DNA of 64,000 nucleotides from Enoplosus armatus (Eukaryota; Chordata; Actinopteri; Centrarchiformes; Enoplosidae). Positions within the stretch are counted from its first letter, which is position 1; each line of letters opens with the position of its first letter. Below are positions 48,585-61,953 of this stretch, one piece after another. The notes beneath the pieces are model-generated. The model had not been told where the DNA came from and did no database searches. It saw only the letters and a program-made list of their open reading frames with translations. The DNA lies in assembly GCF_043641665.1 (NCBI RefSeq), contig NC_092181.1:2733421-2797420 (forward strand), in the 5' to 3' direction. The position numbers were made by a program, and so were the translations under genes.

Positions 48585-51500
48585 ATGCACTGGACCGAAA
48601 TGAAGAAAGATGTAAGTTTAACTTTTAGTGCTATTTTCCATTTTTCTCTCTGCTGGCATTATCAGACCGTAGCAGGTTTATATTTATAGCCGCACCTGGC
48701 TTTAACCGTGAGCTAATAGTTTTGGCGTTTTAAGCTAACAGTCTGTCATTGTTCCCATTTTAAAAACGAAGACAGGACTTCACAGTAAAAGAGAGAAGCA
48801 GGGGGTTACTACGAGCAGGGGATGGCGCTGTTTACCGTGTTCACAGTGTTTGTCACCGGCTCGTGGTGGTTGGTGAGTCGGCGTTCATGGCCGCCCGGTT
48901 GACAGCAGTCTCTCCGTGTGACAGGAGCTAGAGAGGCAGTATTCACCCAGCCGGTGGTCGCACAGGATGTCGGCAGACGACGTGATCAAGGCTCACGTGA
49001 AGGCTCTGAAGGAAGGTTGGTCTGTTTTTGAAGCTTTGGATGCTAATTCGCAGCAATACACAGAAATCCGGTTGAGGCGAACAGGCAGGTCAGCAGCGTT
49101 TACAGGAACACTGGTGTCTTGACAAATGTTGTATCCCCGTGAAAATCTGTTTCCCCGTCGAGGATTTGTAGCTCGAGAGAAGGTACAGGATTGACTGAGA
49201 AAACACAAAAACCACATCACTCCTGTGTGTGTTTCTGAGGTAAAACCCTGTGCAAGTTACACATTAGTAACTATTCTTGTAACAGTAACTGAAGATTTCC
49301 TACAACACCTTTTAGGAGAGTGTGAATGTTATTGTTAGAAAGGGGGGAAAAAAAAAGACATCTAAATACATGCTCCTTCTCCTGTACATATTCCACACAA
49401 AACTGCATAGCTGAGCTCATGTGGGACATGCATTGAGCTATAAAGGGGGAATTGGAAATGAGGGCCTCTAAAATATAATGCCCCTCTCTGTTCTACAGAA
49501 TTTTGACTATAATTAGATACGTTTCTGCACAAGGGGAAGCTATATTATGAATGGTATATAACATTTTCATCTGATGCCTTTTGTTGGATCAAGAGAGAGA
49601 GACGGGGTGGGGTGGGGGGGCTGTCATGCAACAAAGGTCCCCAGCCGGACTTGCTGTTCATGGTCAGCGCCTCAACCCTGGGCTCCCATGCCGCCCCATG
49701 AGAAACTGTTTATGGATAAAACAGCTATACGGGAATGTCTACTTATATCTAAAACAGTGAATTGGAAAATAACAAATCAAGAAATGTCATCAGATTGATT
49801 TGCAGCATTGTCCACAATGACCTAACACACCCAGAAATATAAAAAGCGGTATAAACGGTATGGCAAAGTTGTATTGTCTCACTGTATATATCGTCACATT
49901 GTTACCCTGTGTGGTTACCGTGTGTGTCCAGGTACGGAGCGTGCCCGTGGTCTGGCTCAAACTTTGCTCAACGTGCCATATGGGGAGGGAGATGGAGAGA
50001 AACTTGATGTCTACATACCCAGCACCAACTCTTTGGGTATGGGCTAACATGACACCCAAACCCCACCCCATTGTCATGCTTCAAATATGCAGTGTGAGGA
50101 TTAACAGGCCTGATTCCTCTGTTTCAGATGTTCCCCTTGTTATTTACCTACATGGAGGCTACTGGCAGTTCCTCAGGTACAGAGTTACGCTTCCTTCTGC
50201 TTTGCAATGCAGATTTAGATTTCTCGGACAGGCTTTTTCATGTTGATGCTTTGTGCTCGTGCAGCAAGGAGGAGTCGGGATTCATGGCTGTTCCCCTCGT
50301 TGATAAAGGTGTAGTGGTGGTTGCCGTCGGCTATGACATTGCCCCCAAAGGTAGGAGTCTTTCCATTTCTAATGAAGTTGTTTTTTTTTGTTGGGGGAAA
50401 AATAGATTGTTTTATAAAGATGATCTGGGAATGTCAGCCCTGTGCCCCTTTCACTTCCTTTTCAGGTAACATGGACCTGATGGTGTCTCAAGTACGCCAG
50501 AGTGTTGTGTCTATTGTTCAGCAGTATTCTCACATCAGGTACCCATGCTTGTTGCTTAAAGTTGGTTCATCTTGATGCAGTACATCAAAATGCAATTTTT
50601 AAAACCCACCGCGTCTCTGTTTGCTTTTCTGTGAACTCCTTCTGCTCTCTCCCTCAGTGGTCTGTACCTGTGTGGCCACTCTGCTGGAGCTCACCTGGCT
50701 GCAATGGTCCTTTCCACTGACTGGTCGCAGTACAGCATCACTCCTCAGATCAAAGGTAAGGTCCATCGGGTGAAACGGAACAAGTGGTGGACACATTATA
50801 CTGAAGAAGAAGCAAAGATGCTCAGAAATACAAGGTTGGGACACAAATGCTGCATAGCTGATATATACTGTATATACTTTTTTTTTTAACAATTTCTCTA
50901 ATTGTCTTTTAGGTGCTTTCCTTGTCAGTGGCATATATGACCTCCTGCCCATCCTGTCCACCTACGTCAACGAGCCTTTGAAGATGACAGAGTACGTTCC
51001 TTACTACAGAGCATGTAATTGCATCTTTAGTGCAATTAATAGCGTAATAATGTTAATAGAATTCTGCTGAAATAGACTGATTACTCAAGCAGGTGTATGC
51101 TAGATGAGTACAGTGACATCAGAGGAATGTAGTAGTATATGTTCTCCCTTTTGATAATAACCAGTTAAAATATATTGACATTTGCAAGTCAAATAATGCA
51201 GAACAAAACTCCCCTGATTTTACACATCAAAGTCTGTTTGCAGGTACTGAAATGGGATTTTTTCCCTTTTTTTTGTGCGAAATCTGATGTTAGTTGGGAC
51301 TGAAGACTACAAGTTTAAAAATGAAAAAAGAGTTAGAAAGAAGTGAGCTCAGCAGACCTCTGTAGCCCGCTCCTCATCCCTGCTTGAGGCTTGCAGCCCA
51401 AGGCTACTCTGGCCGCCACTAGCACAACACACACACACATTTCTGACCAAACTGTTGACGGTTCAGTTGCGTTGTGGGTAATGTAGGAGTCAGGTTTTAA

Positions 51501-53317
51501 CAAGGAAGAAGAATGTGTGGAATAAAAAGACGATCTCTCTGGTTCTACTGCATTAACTTTGATACTTCTAAACAGTCCACTCAGAGTCTGACAATGTTAC
51601 AGGAGTGCAAAGCTAAATCGGTGGACTACTGTTGGAAGTGTAGGGGTATAATCTGATTACTGACCAGATAAACAGGGTTTTACAGTAATCAGACTTTCAC
51701 AGCATGCAGAAGAGATAATTCAATTTCCTTCCTTAACCTGATTACTCTCGGTAATCCAGAGTTCCTCTACCTTGGGTGCAGGAGTTACTTGATGTACAAA
51801 CATGGCGCTACTTGATGTATTACTAGTTTTTGACATTTGGTATTTTGTACAAAGACAGCTATTACCATGTATAATCTTTTCGGGATACTACGTTTAGAGC
51901 TCCTTTAATTCACATGGCAATTTGAGAAATCTTAACTGCTCAGGTTACGGAAATTTTCAGATCTAAGAATGAGATCATGTTTGAGATAAGGTTGAGAAAC
52001 CCTGCAGTCATCCATTTTTATGTGCGTGCATGTAAATGAACTGTGATGTGGAGAGCATTGTGTGTAAGAGAGTGTTGTGATTGTCTTTGTGGAGGAGAAA
52101 CTGTGCATGTAAAGCTCCTTGTGTGTGTGTGTAATTGTCCTCTGCTGGTCTGTCGTGCCAGTCAGTATTTGACTCCTCTGTCCCCCGGTTGTCTCCTGTT
52201 GCCAGGGAGGTGGCGGTGAGGAACAGCCCCAGCAAGCTGGTCCCTCAGCTCAAACTCTCCTCCTCCGGCTGCCACATCATTGTGGCCGTTGCTGAGAACG
52301 ACTCGCCGGAGTTTCGCAAGCAGTCGGAAGAATACTACAAAGTCAGTGCTGCTGATAGAGCATGAACACTATTTTGGTTTGAAGAGAATTATTTATTAAA
52401 GGTGCCCTGTGGAGTTCTCTTGTAAACAGCCTGCGTTCTTCTTCTTCACTACCTTTTGTTGGCGCATTGCTATGTTTCTTTGGGTGTTACTGCCAACAAT
52501 CGACCAGCGCAATAGCTAAACCGGTACAATACAAACAAAATGGGAACCCACTCCTAAAAACATTGCGCTGTAGCACATGCTAGTGGTCAAAAACTCCTTG
52601 GGGTACCTTTTTTAAGTTTGAAGATAATTATTACTTTCATCATCAATTAATTAGACAATTATTTTCTACGATTCATAGTTTATTCTCCAAAAACATAATT
52701 CTGCTGTTCAATGATCAAACTGAAAAGTTGATTTATTGCTAATTTCTTAAACATTTCTGTGTGTAAATGATTTGTAATCCAGTTTTATTAAGATGCGTCA
52801 AGTTGGCGTTTTTGAAATGGTTGTGTATATGTACTATTTCCTTACCTCTTTCTTCTGGCTTTAAAGACCTTGGAGGCATCAGGACTTGATGTGACCATGG
52901 AGGATGTGGCGAACACAGACCACTTCAGTATCATTGAGCAACTGGTAGATGGAGAGTACCACCTCACAAAGGTACGCGCGTGCACAAAACGTAATGTTGA
53001 TGCTCTTTTCAAGAATGTCCTCTTTCTTTCTCTGACCAATAGTTTTACAATATTAATATACTATACTATAATATGAATGTACAACCTGGAGCTGTGCTGA
53101 TAACAAACAACTTGAAGTTATGAGAATGAGCTTTACTTAATGGTAGCAACAGTAGTGTTACACATCAAATATCCAACCCAGTTTTAGTAGTTTTTCAAAA
53201 CATTCAGCATACTTTTATGGACTCTAGTATGATTGTTGATGTATTGTTAAGCCAGTGGTGTTTTATTTCATTCTTTTTTTTCTGTAGCTTCTCTTGAAGA
53301 TGATGGGGAAGAGCTGA
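48585..53317 (+). CDS. afmid: Arylformamidase (kynurenine formamidase)
   Basis: Exons: 48585-48611, 48925-49015, 49932-50036, 50128-50176, 50265-50350, 50466-50538, 50658-50755, 50913-50991, 52206-52341, 52867-52971, 53288-53317; all phases agree, 292 residues (human about 303). It hydrolyses N-formylkynurenine to kynurenine and formate in tryptophan breakdown. The alpha/beta-hydrolase landmarks are complete: oxyanion motif HGGYW at 83-87, nucleophile Ser152 in GHSAG, Asp235 in AENDSPEF and His267 in NTDHFSIIE. The first exon encodes [10 protein letters not shown] chose it because exon 2 begins [11 protein letters not shown], the conserved N-terminal motif, and the phase and donor fit. An internal in-frame Met at 48967 would drop that motif. 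It is head-to-head with tk1. AATAAA signals are at 54165 and 54371. Confidence 0.95.
49590..49702 (-). repeat. tRNA-derived SINE in afmid intron 2
   Basis: Minus-strand head GGGGCGGCATGGGAGCC and tail GGGGACCTTTGTTGCATGAC match the copy at 9785-9893. The rest of the 0.9 kb intron (49016-49931) shows nothing recognisable. Confidence 0.6.
50992..52205. other. Long afmid intron 8
   Basis: No exon recognised. The middle part (about 51240-51660) with GTTGCGTTGTGGGTAATGTAG has the look of a diverged dispersed repeat, but I cannot define its ends. Confidence 0.35.
52396..52614. mobile_element. Short MITE-like element in afmid intron 9
   Basis: Left end AAAGGTGCCCTGTGGAGTT and right end AACTCCTTGGGGTACCTTTT are imperfect inverted repeats about 220 bases apart. 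No coding capacity. Flanking target duplications were not resolved. Confidence 0.5.
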
Positions 53318-54990
53318 GGCAGATCCTTCATCTAACCTCAACATACCTCTATCAACGTACACCTCTGAACAGAGTCATCATGCACCGATACTGATAAGAT
53401 ATGCATTATTTCAGGTTTGTACAGTGTTAAATGTACAATTCCCTGGTGGCAAGGATTGTTTTTGGCCGTCTAGTTTACTGTTTCATCAGTTTAATCTCTT
53501 TGTTCACTGTTGATACTGCTGTCAGAAAATGTCCTAAATAAGCTTTGTATGTTCCAACCACATTAACATGTTATGAAAACATTGTGTGCCTAAAAACTGA
53601 GTCACTTCAAGGATGGTGATTGCTGCAAATTATACTACAGTGTAACCTTCTTATATTCAGTCGTAAATAGATTGTTTAACGACCATAGTGCAAAGTGTTA
53701 TTGTCAGGAAATACTGTTCCACCGGCATACTAAAAGTTGTAGCGCTGATGGTTAGTTTTGGCACATTTCCAGTGTTTTGTGAAAGGGTGGGTCTGTCTGT
53801 TTCTGTGTGTTTTTCTTTCCTGTGACAATCTGCACCACAACATTAAAGTCCATGGGTAGGACAAGAAATCAAGGTACTGACATATCATACAAAGTGAATG
53901 TAGCTTTTTATTGTAACCTCCACAATGCTGATATCTCACCCAGGGAACTTTTAATGAAAACTATATATTTGCACTTTTCATTTTATCCTAATACAGTAGA
54001 AGAATACTGATATTGACATACACAAAGAACAAATTGGACTAAATTTAACTGATGCACATTGTTACTTACTGCCCTCATTCTAGCATCTTAAATAATTGTT
54101 TACATTATTGTATACACAATATGTTCTATTAATCATGACTGTAGATTATAAAGCGAATCATCACAATAAATATTTATATTTGAGAATTTCTGTGACGACG
54201 GTTGTTAAAGTGTGTGTGTGAGGATGAGATTTGCACCCAAATATGATGCAGGACTGTATGTCTCCCTTGTTGTAGCATCAGTTCCACACCTGGCATAGTT
54301 GTGTCCCCAAAATCCTCAGGGTCACTGTGTTTTGTGGTCATTTGAATCTAAATTTACCAGAGAATTTGTACCAATAAAGTACACTATTAAGTCAAGGCAG
54401 GTCCTGCATTATTTATCTTGTGACCCTGTCTCCAAGTCTAGTTTTAAGACCTTATTTTAGTATATACTGGGCTAACATGGTGCTTATCAAACCAAATAAC
54501 GTTTTAATGAAATCACCACAATGTCACACAGGAAACCAAGGCCAGCAGATTGTTTTGTCAGAGGTTGGTTTCTGGGAAAACAATGAAGTCCCCATTTACA
54601 GTCAGTTGCCAGTTGATTATGTAGGCCATCAACATGTAGCTAAAACTAATGCAGCCCTGCAATAAACTCTACCTTCATGAAGATTATGGTGTTCAGTTTT
54701 AGTTGAAACTAATGTGTTGATTCAGTTTTATGGTAATTTTGGTGGCTGCAGTTTATGGTGTGGTGAGGGGTGTTTGTGGTACTAATATTTTGCCCACCCC
54801 ATTTATATCAGTGAGGCTATACTAAGTAAATATAGACCAGATCATTCATGGGGGTAAAAAAGCAATTTCTACCCCAGAAAATTACATATCCCATTTGTTT
54901 CTTTCTCTCATTTTGTGACCTTGTAATCAATAATAAATCAGTGGTAAATACCGGTTTTTACCACTGTTACAGCATCGTGTGGATATCATT
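53318..54990. other. afmid 3'UTR and spacer before cant1; BIRC5 not found
   Basis: AATAAA at 54165-54170 and 54371-54376 probably end afmid transcripts. I looked for BIRC5, which neighbours AFMID in human, and found no BIR-domain exon. The open frames here are short and unconvincing. Confidence 0.45.
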
Positions 54991-55760
54991 AGTTGTGTTT
55001 TTGACAGACAGAGGTCAGTGTGTGCGTTGAACGTTTACGACAGCAGTTCAGATGGTTTAGTCTCCAGGCAGGAGGAGCTAATCGCCGGGAAACTGCTAAC
55101 CAAACAAGCCGTCAAAGATGGCCAACCGAGCGGACTTGAAGAACCTCTGCACCAGGTAAGCCCTAAGGTTTCAAAAGTCACATGACGAACACTTCACTCA
55201 GTTCAGCGTCAAGTCCGGCGTTGTTCATAATACAAACGTTATCCTGACAAAGGTTAATGCTAACGAGCCCAAGTTGCTAGCTGACGTTAGCTTCGTGGCT
55301 AACGGTTTTAAATGGAACCGGTGCGTTTCCAAGTCTTGTACACCGTTAAGCCTGTGTTTAGCTAACTGACAACTCTCTTATGCTCAAGTACGTCAACGTT
55401 AAATATTTAAACTTTCGTGTGATAAAAATTGGTCAAAGTTTTGTTCACTTTGGTGGCAGCTCGTCAAAGTTTAGAAGTGTTGCGCTTTAACGTTGCTGAC
55501 TCGCAATGTCTCTGTGCCGTCGTGGCTGTCTGTGAAGGCAGGCAGGGAGGCAGGGAGGGTGTATGAGATGTAGCGCGTACTTATACCCGTTATCTAAGCA
55601 GCAATGTGTGTGTAAACATGTCCAGTTGGCACCGAAGGAGGACAAGAACTACAGCTTGTTTTCTTTTTCAGTCATCTCACCGCACAGCAGCGTTAATGAC
55701 ACGTTTCTCAAGCCGTTGTAACGTTATTGGTCAATCCTGAGGTAAGATATTACCCAACTA
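54990..55760 (+). promoter_or_regulatory. Candidate cant1 promoter and 5' non-coding exon
   Basis: CpG content rises here. A strong donor ACCAG|GTAAGC ends a putative exon at 55155. It contains an ATG at about 55118 whose frame (MANRADLKNLCT...) does not join the cant1 frame: spliced to the acceptor at 58716 it would stop at 58727-58729, giving a 16-codon upstream open reading frame. Exon boundaries and start site are inferred. Confidence 0.45.
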
Positions 55761-56656
55761 CCTGTTTGTCTGCATCTGTTGCACCTTTTACTGTCAAATA
55801 TGTTGGTGGTAAAACCAGGTGTTTTTGTTGTCTTTGATGGGTTTTGTTATGATTTTCAGTGTTTTCATACTTCATACTTACGTTTCATACATACAAACGC
55901 CATGCAAGATACTTGAGACATCTCTGTGAAAGCTATATGCATCTGGTAAATAAGATAGATGGACTTAAAGTGAAAGAATTGAGATTGAAAATTAATTCTT
56001 GACCTTGGAAACAGTAGTTTGACTGGTAGACTGCCCCTGTTGTGACCTTAAATGACACAGTGAGCATGAGACTTAAAGGTATTATAGCCACCCAGGGATT
56101 GTGTATTAACATTCAGCCACACTCATCATAAAACACTTAGCCCTCTTTGAAAGTGCAACCTTGACAATTATACATGGTTTCAGAAGTCTTTGTTCAAGAT
56201 TCAATGTGCTAATGCCACCACTAATCAGTAATTGCCGACTGGGCCACGTTCTTTCTTCATCCCAATTACATTAAAACTTACACAGGTTTGGTTTCCATGC
56301 CCAACCTGTTCTTCCTGATTGACCTAAATTCTAAAGTCTGGCTTTCTTTTTTACAAGAAGGGGTAGACACTTGAGAAAAGGAGGAGACTTGTTGAGATAG
56401 AGATCAGTTATTCATGTGGGACAGAGGGCTGTAGGGACGTGGAGTTTATTATGGGATGCGTGCGAAGGAGAACAACATGATGGTTACAGCGTGTTCTGGG
56501 GAGAAGAGGCGAAAGAAGGGTGAATAATTAAATTCTTCATACAGCGTGTAGCGAGGCTGTGTTCGGCTCTATGCTGTAGAGGGAAATAGGAGCCATGCAT
56601 TCAATAGTGACAATAAGGGCATTATTTGTTGGCCAAGAGTGTGCCAGTTTGACCTG

Positions 56657-56681
56657 TGTGTGTGTGTGTGTGTGTGTGTGT
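56657..56681. repeat. (GT)n microsatellite
   Basis: About 12 TG units in the proposed first cant1 intron. Confidence 0.9.
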
Positions 56682-57911
56682 TAAATAGCATGTTAGTTGA
56701 GTGTGAACTTGTTAAGAATGCGGCTGAAGATGCAGAGGGGAGAAGTAATGGTTACCAGCTGTATGTGATAGAAGATTATGTGGTCCACTTAAGTAACACC
56801 AAATATTTCTATGTTTGTGTTTACACCCATATCTTTGAGAACATAGTCATTAGTGCTGATATTGCTCACAGAGACAAACATTTTGTTGACGCTGGTGTGT
56901 CATGTATTTTGGGTTGATAAATGGTGATGATTTATCTGTGTAATTACATAAGTGCTCTGCTAGACAAAGACCTAGATATTGTTTAAACTCTACCATAAAT
57001 GTGCAAGATCCCATTCATTTTGAAGCTGGATTTGTGATCGTGCCAACTTCTTGAAACAATGTGCTACAATCATACGTTTCAATCTCAAGCAGTCAGTCGT
57101 AATGGCTAGGAAAGTGCATCAGTGTTTCAGGAAACTGCTTTCTAAACTGCATGAGTAAAGGCCTGTAGCACTGCATGTGCAGGAAAAAGTAAACTAGTAA
57201 ACATGTGTTTTTGGTTTTTGTTTTACTCAGGAGATAAAGAGTGAGATAAATACAAGAGTGAGAGCGCTGTCAGAAATGTTACTATTGGCCAGTCATACTA
57301 TACATTGATTTAAACAGGGAGAAACCAGAGGGAATTGTACCTGTGACTGGCTTATTTACTATACCCGTTGGTTGCCCTTGACAACAGAAAGGTCAATGGT
57401 CACCTTGGCACGCTTGTTCTCATAACACAAGCATACCTCTCCTGTTTCAGAGGGCAGAGTGGCTGGTGGCCTCTCATACCTGTGTGTGAAACTTAAAATG
57501 ATCGAAGAGCACAAGTTCATTTATTAGTAGATCCATGTGAGTTCAGTCTGTGAATACCATGGTCTTCTGCACATTGTTGGCACTTTGTTAGATTTGGATG
57601 TTTGGTGAAATCCCAGCTTCTAGCTTTAGATGAGTTTCATTACATTTACAATTACATTCACTGAGTGTACCACCAACAGAAGACTACACTACTACACGGC
57701 AGAATTATAGGAATAGATGAGATGTTCGTCAGGCATATCTGGTATCTGCACATTATTTCCAAATAATTCTCCCAGGAACTGACTTGGTAACTTTTTCACT
57801 TTACCCAATGAGCTTTAATCATTTCACTGAATCCACAGAGGAACAGGGTTTCCCATAGGATCAGATCCTGATGCATTTCGTCATATGATCAATGTCGTTA
57901 GTTTGTATAAT

Positions 57912-57957
57912 TCCCCCCTGGGGATCAATAAAGTATTTCTGATTCTGATTCTGAGTA
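57912..57957 (+). mobile_element. 3' tail of a non-LTR retrotransposon or SINE
   Basis: CCCCCTGGGGATCAATAAAG followed by TATTTCTGATTCTGATTCTG; same tail as at 46236-46300 in the other orientation. Confidence 0.6.
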
Positions 57958-58758
57958 GATGACGGCCTAAATAACAGTCATTAAACATGTGGCATTTTCT
58001 GTGTGAAATTGTGCCGATGCACTTTCCCCCTGAAGGTTAGTGTTTTATTGAAGTTATGCATAAGTGTATTCATTTTAATGACGTTAGTGGCGGCCCGCCT
58101 CTGCTGTAAAACACTGCTGCAAGCATTCTGTTCAAGTGAAAATCACTAAAAGAAACCAGAGTTTGCTGTTTGTCCCACACGGCGCTAGTGATATGCCGTT
58201 TCAGTTGTACAAACAAATATCTTTTGGGCCTCAGGAGGACAGAATCATTTGACATTAACATCAAAACAGAGCGAGGTTAATTATAGGCTTGTCGTCCTGA
58301 GGAAGTAGGACGTGCCCGCTACCTACTCAGTATGCATATTGGAGGTTTTGCCTGAACAGCACAACAAAGCTCTGTTGTGAACAAAGAACAAGAGGAACAA
58401 CAGCCTATTTTTCCAACATGTTGCTCTCCTCCCCCGTGTTCATTCTTTCATCCTCCCCAGCTATTGTTTTCAGTGTTTTTTATGTAAACTTTATTCAGAT
58501 CTTTTATGAAATTAACAATACAAAGCAGTTACAAACAGTGATGCCTAAAGAAATGCTGTAATGATAATTGATATTTTAAGAAGGTCTTCTTTTCTTACAG
58601 TTTTTGCAATTGCTCTTTCCTCTTTTTGTCAGTGTTCATTACCTTTTACATTTTGTGTTATACCACATCCTCCATCATGCCTCTTTGCTGATGTGCCTCT
58701 CTGTGCTCAATCCCAGGCTACAGTGGTGATCACCCCCAGTCCAAGCCTGACAGTGAGA

Positions 58759-58779
58759 ATGAAGACAATACTTCCATGA
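58759..58779 (+). promoter_or_regulatory. Short upstream ORF overlapping the cant1 start
   Basis: A six-codon frame (MKTILP, stop) begins 17 bases before the cant1 ATG and its TGA overlaps that ATG in the arrangement ATGA. Its start context has G at +4. It could lower or tune cant1 translation. Inference from position only. Confidence 0.4.
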
Positions 58780-60684
58780 CCTCCTTTGGTGTTGCCGTGC
58801 GAGGCCTCCCCCTGGCCTTGGCGTCCATGACACAAGCTACCACCTCAGACTCGCGCTTCCACCCTAAATGGCGGGCGATCACTGTGGCGACCCTGCTGGC
58901 TTTAGTGCTCATGTTATACCTGCACCGGACTGTAGGGGACAGAGACACTCCTACCAAAGGTTACTACCGCAACAGGGTTCACAGTCTGCAAATGCACAGT
59001 GAGGGTGAGGATGACATCTTCAGGGACACTAACAGACAAACCGCAGAAAGCCTCTCCCGCCACCAGAAAAGGGAAAAAGCTTACAATGACACATACCCGC
59101 TAAGTCCGCCGGAGAAGACAAAGCACGGCATCCGCTACCGTATCGGTGTGATCGCAGACCTGGACACAGCGTCGCGTAGCACTAAGGATCAGACGTGGTT
59201 CAGCTACATGAAAAGAGGTTACTTGACTGTTTCAGATAGCGCTGACACACTGGAGGTGGAGTGGGATGCTGACGCGGTCACTCTGGAGAGTCATCTGGCT
59301 GAGAAAGGACGAGGTAGGGGGATATGGACACACACACTCACTGATCCACTATGTTTGTGTTCTCAAATCAGCATGTGGGTTACCTCTATGTTTGATTGAC
59401 TAACTGTGCTGCAGGTATGGAGCTGTCTGAGCTGGTGGCGTTCAATGGTCACCTGTACAGTGTGGACGACCGTACAGGTGTGGTGTACAGGATTGAAGGC
59501 AACCAGGCTGTCCCCTGGGTTATATTACCTGACGGTGACGGCTCAGTCTCCAAAGGTCAGTCTCCAATACACTCATTTTTACACTCAAAAAAACTATAAC
59601 TACAAAACAATACCTAACTCCGTAACTTTGGAAAGGTTGGCAGCGATTTTAAGAGATTCACATGCCTTCTCAAAAGTCAGTCTTTGTTTTTTTGTACGAA
59701 GGATTCAAGGCTGAGTGGCTGGCGGTGAAGGATGAGCACCTGTATGTAGGTGGCCTGGGGAAGGAGTGGACCACGACCTCTGGGGTAGTCGTCAACAACA
59801 ACCCAGAATGGGTGAAAGTTGTTGGCTACCATGGTGACGTGGAGCATGAGAACTGGGTGCCGTACTACAACGCCCTGCGGAGCGCAACAGGGATCCAACC
59901 ACCAGGTTCTGACAGATTGTTTTGGTTTCTTCTTTATAGTCCTGTCCACATACAACAATGTCTGAATTGGCACCATGGGTTTAGTTTTGGTTTCAGATGT
60001 CAGGAGTTCTGTTATCCAAAAATAAAACCTTGAAGAGCTGTGTAACAATTACACTAACCGTATTTAAAATTACATTTAGTTTCATTTGAAGATTGTATTG
60101 TATTTGCGCCTTTGCTAAAAAAAAAGAAAAAGGAAGCACTCTGTAGTGCTTTATTGTGTCTTTTCAGTTCTTGCGTCTGCTTGTTCTTTATGAACTGAGC
60201 TTCTCTCATTTGGATTTGACCGCTGGACAGAGTCACTAAACTAATGACTTTGAAAAGTGGAAATTACACCCAAGTTCATGCCTCTCCCTTCTACAACTCT
60301 CCTTGTTCTGTAGGCTACCTTATCCATGAGTCAGCAGCTTGGAGTGAGCGTCTCCAGCGCTGGTTCTTCCTCCCTCGCCGTGCCAGTCACGAGCGCTACG
60401 AAGAGACTGCAGACGAGCGGCGTGCCACCAACCTCCTCCTGTCCTGCCCCGCAGATTTCAGCTACATAAGAGTGCGACATGTCGGGCCGCTCCACCCAAC
60501 ACACGGCTTTTCCTCGTTTAAATTTGTTCCAGACACAGACGATCAGATAATTCTGGCCCTGAAATCCGAGGAGGATGCAGGAAGGATTGCCACTTACATC
60601 ATTGCATTTACGTTAGACGGTCGGGTGCTGATGCCCGAGACAAAGATAGGGGATGTGAAGTACGAAGGGCTAGAGTTTATTTGA
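58776..60684 (+). CDS. cant1: Calcium-activated nucleotidase 1 (apyrase family)
   Basis: Exons 58776-59313, 59415-59555, 59702-59905 and 60314-60684 join in phase; 417 residues (human 401). It is a Ca2+-dependent Golgi enzyme that hydrolyses UDP and GDP, needed for proteoglycan synthesis in human cartilage. Visible landmarks: a short cytoplasmic N-terminus with [11 protein letters not shown], a signal anchor about residues 33-50 (type II topology), then the apyrase beta-propeller with [113 protein letters not shown] and the C-terminal KYEGLEFI. The start was chosen by alignment to the mammalian second Met (ESMHSL region); the frame stays open upstream to the acceptor at 58716, so an N-terminal extension from an unseen exon is possible. 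It is convergent with the O-GlcNAcase-like gene. Confidence 0.95.
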
Positions 60685-61953
60685 CCAGGACATGTTCCTG
60701 AAGGCAAAATATGCAGGGGTCCTCCATGATTTGGAAGACTAACAAGTGAACTGTACACATGCAACACTTTTGTTTCGAGTCCTAAATATTACATTTCCCT
60801 CTCAGTTCTACTGTGCAATAATGTCGTATGACCCAAATGATATATTTCATAATTATATTGTATGATAATTGACAGGAGAGAAGGTAAAAGGGTAGGAGAA
60901 TGCCACATTACCACCAGGGGAGGACAGTTAAGTGTCACCCACGACTGACCACTTCAGTTTGTGTGCGACTGGTTTGGGCAGCCAGTCTCTGACTAGCTAC
61001 ACACACACACCCCAGTCACACAGAAACTGTCCGTAGTCAGTCACCCTCCGCCCCCCCGGATAAGATTTTTAATGTTTTAAAGTCGTAGCTACTTCATATC
61101 AGTGCTGGTAGATTGATACTTTTATCTCAACGTCATGGTTTGCTGAGACACTACTGATATTACAGAGAAAAAAAACATGTAAATTTGTATCCGCCAGTCT
61201 GTCAAACACCAGGCAATGTGGACCTCCTCTCCTGCAGCCAAACTCTGCTGGTCAGACACTCAGGGGAACAAGGTGAAACAGGATAAAACATTTAAAATAG
61301 AAATGAATGTCCTTAAATTACTTGAAATATTAAACTTGCTCACTGCTTTGTGTTTTATCTCACCTGTTTAGACACACTGAAGTCTCTTGATGCGTATCAA
61401 CTTCTGCTTCATAAACGACATAAGCTTTTCTGAGCAGGTCCACCTCCACTGTTCTCATATGTTAATGAACTGAGTATCAGTGAATAAGTGAAACACCAGC
61501 TATTTTATTTAAAGATTAACCATTCATATATTCCTTTTGTATCCTCTCAAAACACAAATAATTAAAATATCTACTCTTGTTTCAATGTTTTCTTATGTCT
61601 TATTTTTAATGCAACAAATCAGAAACTTAAGGTTGTATACATGTCAACATTTTTATTGTGTCAGGTCAAAACAACAATTTTATCCAAAAAATAAAAACAC
61701 TATATTTTACAACTTTTCTGTCTACAAAATCAGTAGTGTTACATTACACTTTTCATCATTATACTTTGTTACATTTCATGAAGCATTTCTTGACTAATGT
61801 CACTTAGGAGGACTCTGACAAATGGTGATGGCTTCTAAATTATACAAATAATGATATTAACTGATTAAAAAAAAGCGACTGATTTCAGTTTGACAAGTTA
61901 GCAGTTATTCAAAGCATTTCAAACCTGAGGAAGATCCTTGCGATTGATCTTGT
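60685..61953. other. Convergent 3' ends of cant1 and the O-GlcNAcase-like gene
   Basis: AT-rich and non-coding. Several AATAAA/ATTAAA-type motifs lie on the plus strand (for example near 61329 and 61690). No further gene seen. Confidence 0.4.

Larger units (their letters stand above)
55156..58716. other. Proposed first cant1 intron
   Basis: 3.6 kb, no coding exon recognised. It contains a (GT)n microsatellite (56657-56681) and a retroelement tail (57912-57957). Confidence 0.35.

Noticed and set aside
48967..49015. afmid start at the internal Met (MSADDV)
   Set aside because: The in-frame sequence upstream, [14 protein letters not shown], matches the conserved family N-terminus and joins an upstream exon in phase.
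54420..54665. 81-residue frame between afmid and cant1
   Set aside because: No family pattern, no splice partners; probably spacer sequence.
55118..55155. MANRADLKNLCT... as the true cant1 N-terminus
   Set aside because: Splicing to the acceptor at 58716 puts it out of frame and it stops after 16 codons.
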